Assembly: GCA_965369385.1 (NCBI GenBank)
Contig: CBDUQP010000086.1
Span: 1 to 15,794 of the forward strand
Reading direction: 5' to 3'
Length of the DNA: 15,794 bases
DNA from: CBDUQP01 sp965369385
GTDB taxonomy: Bacteria; Planctomycetota; Phycisphaerae; SM23-33
In this document: one piece after another, positions 14,722 through 15,794 of the stretch
How positions within the stretch are numbered: position 1 is the stretch's first letter
Layout: the number at the start of each line of letters is the position of its first letter
Notes under the pieces: generated by a model
What the model was told of the DNA's origin: nothing
Seen by the model: only the letters and a program-made list of their open reading frames with translations
The model's database searches: none
Translations under genes and position numbers: made by a program

Positions 14722-15315
14722 CTATTTGAGAGTTCTCTCTTTGTTGAGAAGATAGATCGCCAGAAACTTGGCATTTTTGCTGCCGTGATTCAGCATAACG
14801 TGGGGAATCCGCCCGTCAAAGAAGATCGTATCTCCCTTGCCCAGTGCTATGGTATCGAGCCCCAATTTGAAATCCGCCTCACCTTCGAGCACAAAGATCA
14901 TCTGGTGGCCTTCTGCGGTGACCGGTTTTCGCTTGGCATGCGGCTCAACGGTCAGCATGAACGATTCGAATACCGTGTGGTCCAGCGAACGGGAAACCAT
15001 CGACTCGTAAATGAACCCAACCGAATCCTCGCGCTGGATTACCTCTCGATCGTCCAGGCGAACCAAGGTGTATGGCGCGGTCTCATCAACACCGATACCC
15101 TTTACCACATCGCCCATATCCAAGTTCAGGCTCTGGCAGATGCCGGCCAGCACCGGCAGCGAAGGCACCGCGCGAAAGTTTTCTACTCGCGACAGCAGCC
15201 CCTTGGAAAGTCCCGTTCGCCCTGCCAGCACATCGAGAGTCAGACCAAGAGCCTTTCTGGCATGACGAAGGCGAAGGCCTATGCGAATCAGATCATTTCT
15301 GGATTCGTTACTCAT
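14722..15315 (-). CDS. XRE-family regulator with C-terminal cupin domain
   Basis: The 197-residue protein has an N-terminal helix-turn-helix of the HTH_3 type (about 13-67): LRHARKALGLTLDVLAGRTG, LSKGLLSRVE and PSLPVLAGICQSLNL. A cupin_2 barrel follows (about 117-190) with MIFVLEGEADFKLG, LGKGDTIFFDGRIPHVM and FLAIYLL. Only H137 and H172 remain of the usual metal-binding His/Glu set, so metal binding is uncertain. XRE-cupin proteins such as PuuR are repressors or activators of metabolite-use genes, the cupin sensing the ligand. The start lies 29 bases after the transporter stop with a weak A-rich ribosome site, so it is probably cotranscribed with the transporter and may regulate it. The ligand is unknown. 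Confidence 0.88.
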   Translation of the reverse strand: MSNESRNDLIRIGLRLRHARKALGLTLDVLAGRTGLSKGLLSRVENFRAVPSLPVLAGICQSLNLDMGDVVKGIGVDETAPYTLVRLDDREVIQREDSVGFIYESMVSRSLDHTVFESFMLTVEPHAKRKPVTAEGHQMIFVLEGEADFKLGLDTIALGKGDTIFFDGRIPHVMLNHGSKNAKFLAIYLLNKERTLK

Positions 15316-15344
15316 TTCTTTAGCAGCTCAGTACTGCAAGGTCG

Positions 15345-15794
15345 TCAGTCGCTCATTGCTAATAGTTTGGGCAATGCCATAAACACTATACACAGTAACG
15401 CAAAGCCTATGCCCGCCAACTTGCGACGCGTGATCACTTCTCGCAGGAAAATAGCTCCGATAATCGCAGTGACCAGGAAACTCAGTTGTGATATCGGCAG
15501 CACCACACTGGCTTCTCCGTAGCTCAATGCCAACATCATGCAGCCGACTATACCGCACACCAGACCGCCAGACAACAAACTATACAAGCCTACCTTTGGC
15601 GTCCAATTGCCCTTCCCCCGTTCAGCGATCACCTTATAAGACAATCCCGCCACCATCCAGATAACGCCGTTTATCGCCAGAACTCCGAACTTCATCGCAC
15701 CCGACATCTCTCCCCACTTGTACGAAATCCCCATGCCCGCACGCAACAGACTCGCAAGTACCACAAGACCCAAACCCAGCGAGATAGCGCTTCT
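15345..15794 (-). CDS. EamA/DMT-superfamily transporter, C-terminal part (cut by window end)
   Basis: About 149 residues are visible and the frame stays open to the window edge, so the gene starts outside. The visible part has about five hydrophobic helices: LVVLASLLRAGMG, FGVLAINGVIWMVAGLSY, LLSGGLVCGIVGCMMLALSY, VVLPISQLSFLVTAIIGAIF and LAGIGFALLCIVFMALP. The block from ALSYGEASVVLPISQLS to FLREVITRRKLAGIGFALL is the typical second EamA repeat of ten-helix drug/metabolite transporters. The visible half is what one expects from a roughly 290-300-residue protein. It precedes the XRE-cupin gene on the same strand. Substrate and direction of transport are unknown. Confidence 0.8.
   Translation of the reverse strand, partial: RSAISLGLGLVVLASLLRAGMGISYKWGEMSGAMKFGVLAINGVIWMVAGLSYKVIAERGKGNWTPKVGLYSLLSGGLVCGIVGCMMLALSYGEASVVLPISQLSFLVTAIIGAIFLREVITRRKLAGIGFALLCIVFMALPKLLAMSD

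Noticed and set aside
14785..15522. Plus-strand open frame across the XRE-cupin and transporter genes
   Set aside because: Antisense shadow of two minus-strand genes with clear domains.
1..15794. CRISPR array, tRNA, rRNA or complete insertion sequence with transposase
   Set aside because: I saw no regularly spaced repeats, no tRNA-like cloverleaf, no rRNA segments and no transposase reading frame. Only the short TA-flanked element at 13451-13611 is mobile-like.

Overview
The window looks like chromosomal DNA from a free-living or host-associated diderm bacterium of moderate GC content. Shine-Dalgarno sites are clear in front of several genes. An AsmA-like inner-membrane/periplasmic protein implies an outer membrane. 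The AraC regulators paired with sugar-related enzymes, and a cytoplasmic GH38 alpha-mannosidase, recall saccharolytic phyla such as Planctomycetota, Lentisphaerota or Armatimonadota. The phylum is an inference from protein style only; there is no rRNA or other marker here.

Layout. (1) 332-2008 (+): a full-length EttA-type ABC-F ribosome-binding ATPase. (2) 2274-5396 (+): three closely packed genes. The first is a membrane protein joining a TIGR03546/DUF2062-like membrane domain to an AsmA-like periplasmic domain. Four bases later comes a HipA-superfamily kinase without the usual HipA N-terminal subdomain. Overlapping it by ATGA is a protein that appears to join that missing HipA N-terminal (HipS-like) subdomain to a HIRAN domain. 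A 9-bp hairpin follows. (3) 5676-7674 (+): an SGNH/GDSL hydrolase, an AEC-type permease and an orphan AraC-type DNA-binding domain with no clear start. (4) 7766-10687 (-): a GH38 alpha-mannosidase convergent with the preceding block, with a perfect 13-bp hairpin between them. (5) 10926-11108 (-): a relic of a response-regulator receiver domain, broken by a stop codon. (6) 11219-13067 (-): a two-gene operon of an MDR dehydrogenase lacking the catalytic zinc ligands and an SDR/epimerase. It is divergent from an AraC regulator (13231-14262, +) that has a near-consensus promoter. (7) 14722-15794 (-): a DMT/EamA transporter, cut by the window edge, followed by an XRE-cupin regulator.

Two observations stand out. 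The kinase/HipS-HIRAN pair looks like a split HipA toxin-antitoxin-like module in which the usual HipB DNA-binding partner is absent and a HIRAN domain is attached to the HipS-like part. Second, the AraC gene at 13231-14262 carries a 159-bp TA-flanked element with terminal inverted repeats of 23 bp. It is inserted exactly in frame, adds 53 residues, and conceptual removal restores a normal AraC cupin domain.

Functionally, the right two thirds reads as carbohydrate uptake and breakdown under local AraC and XRE control. The left third combines a translation factor, an envelope protein and a putative kinase-based conflict or stress module.
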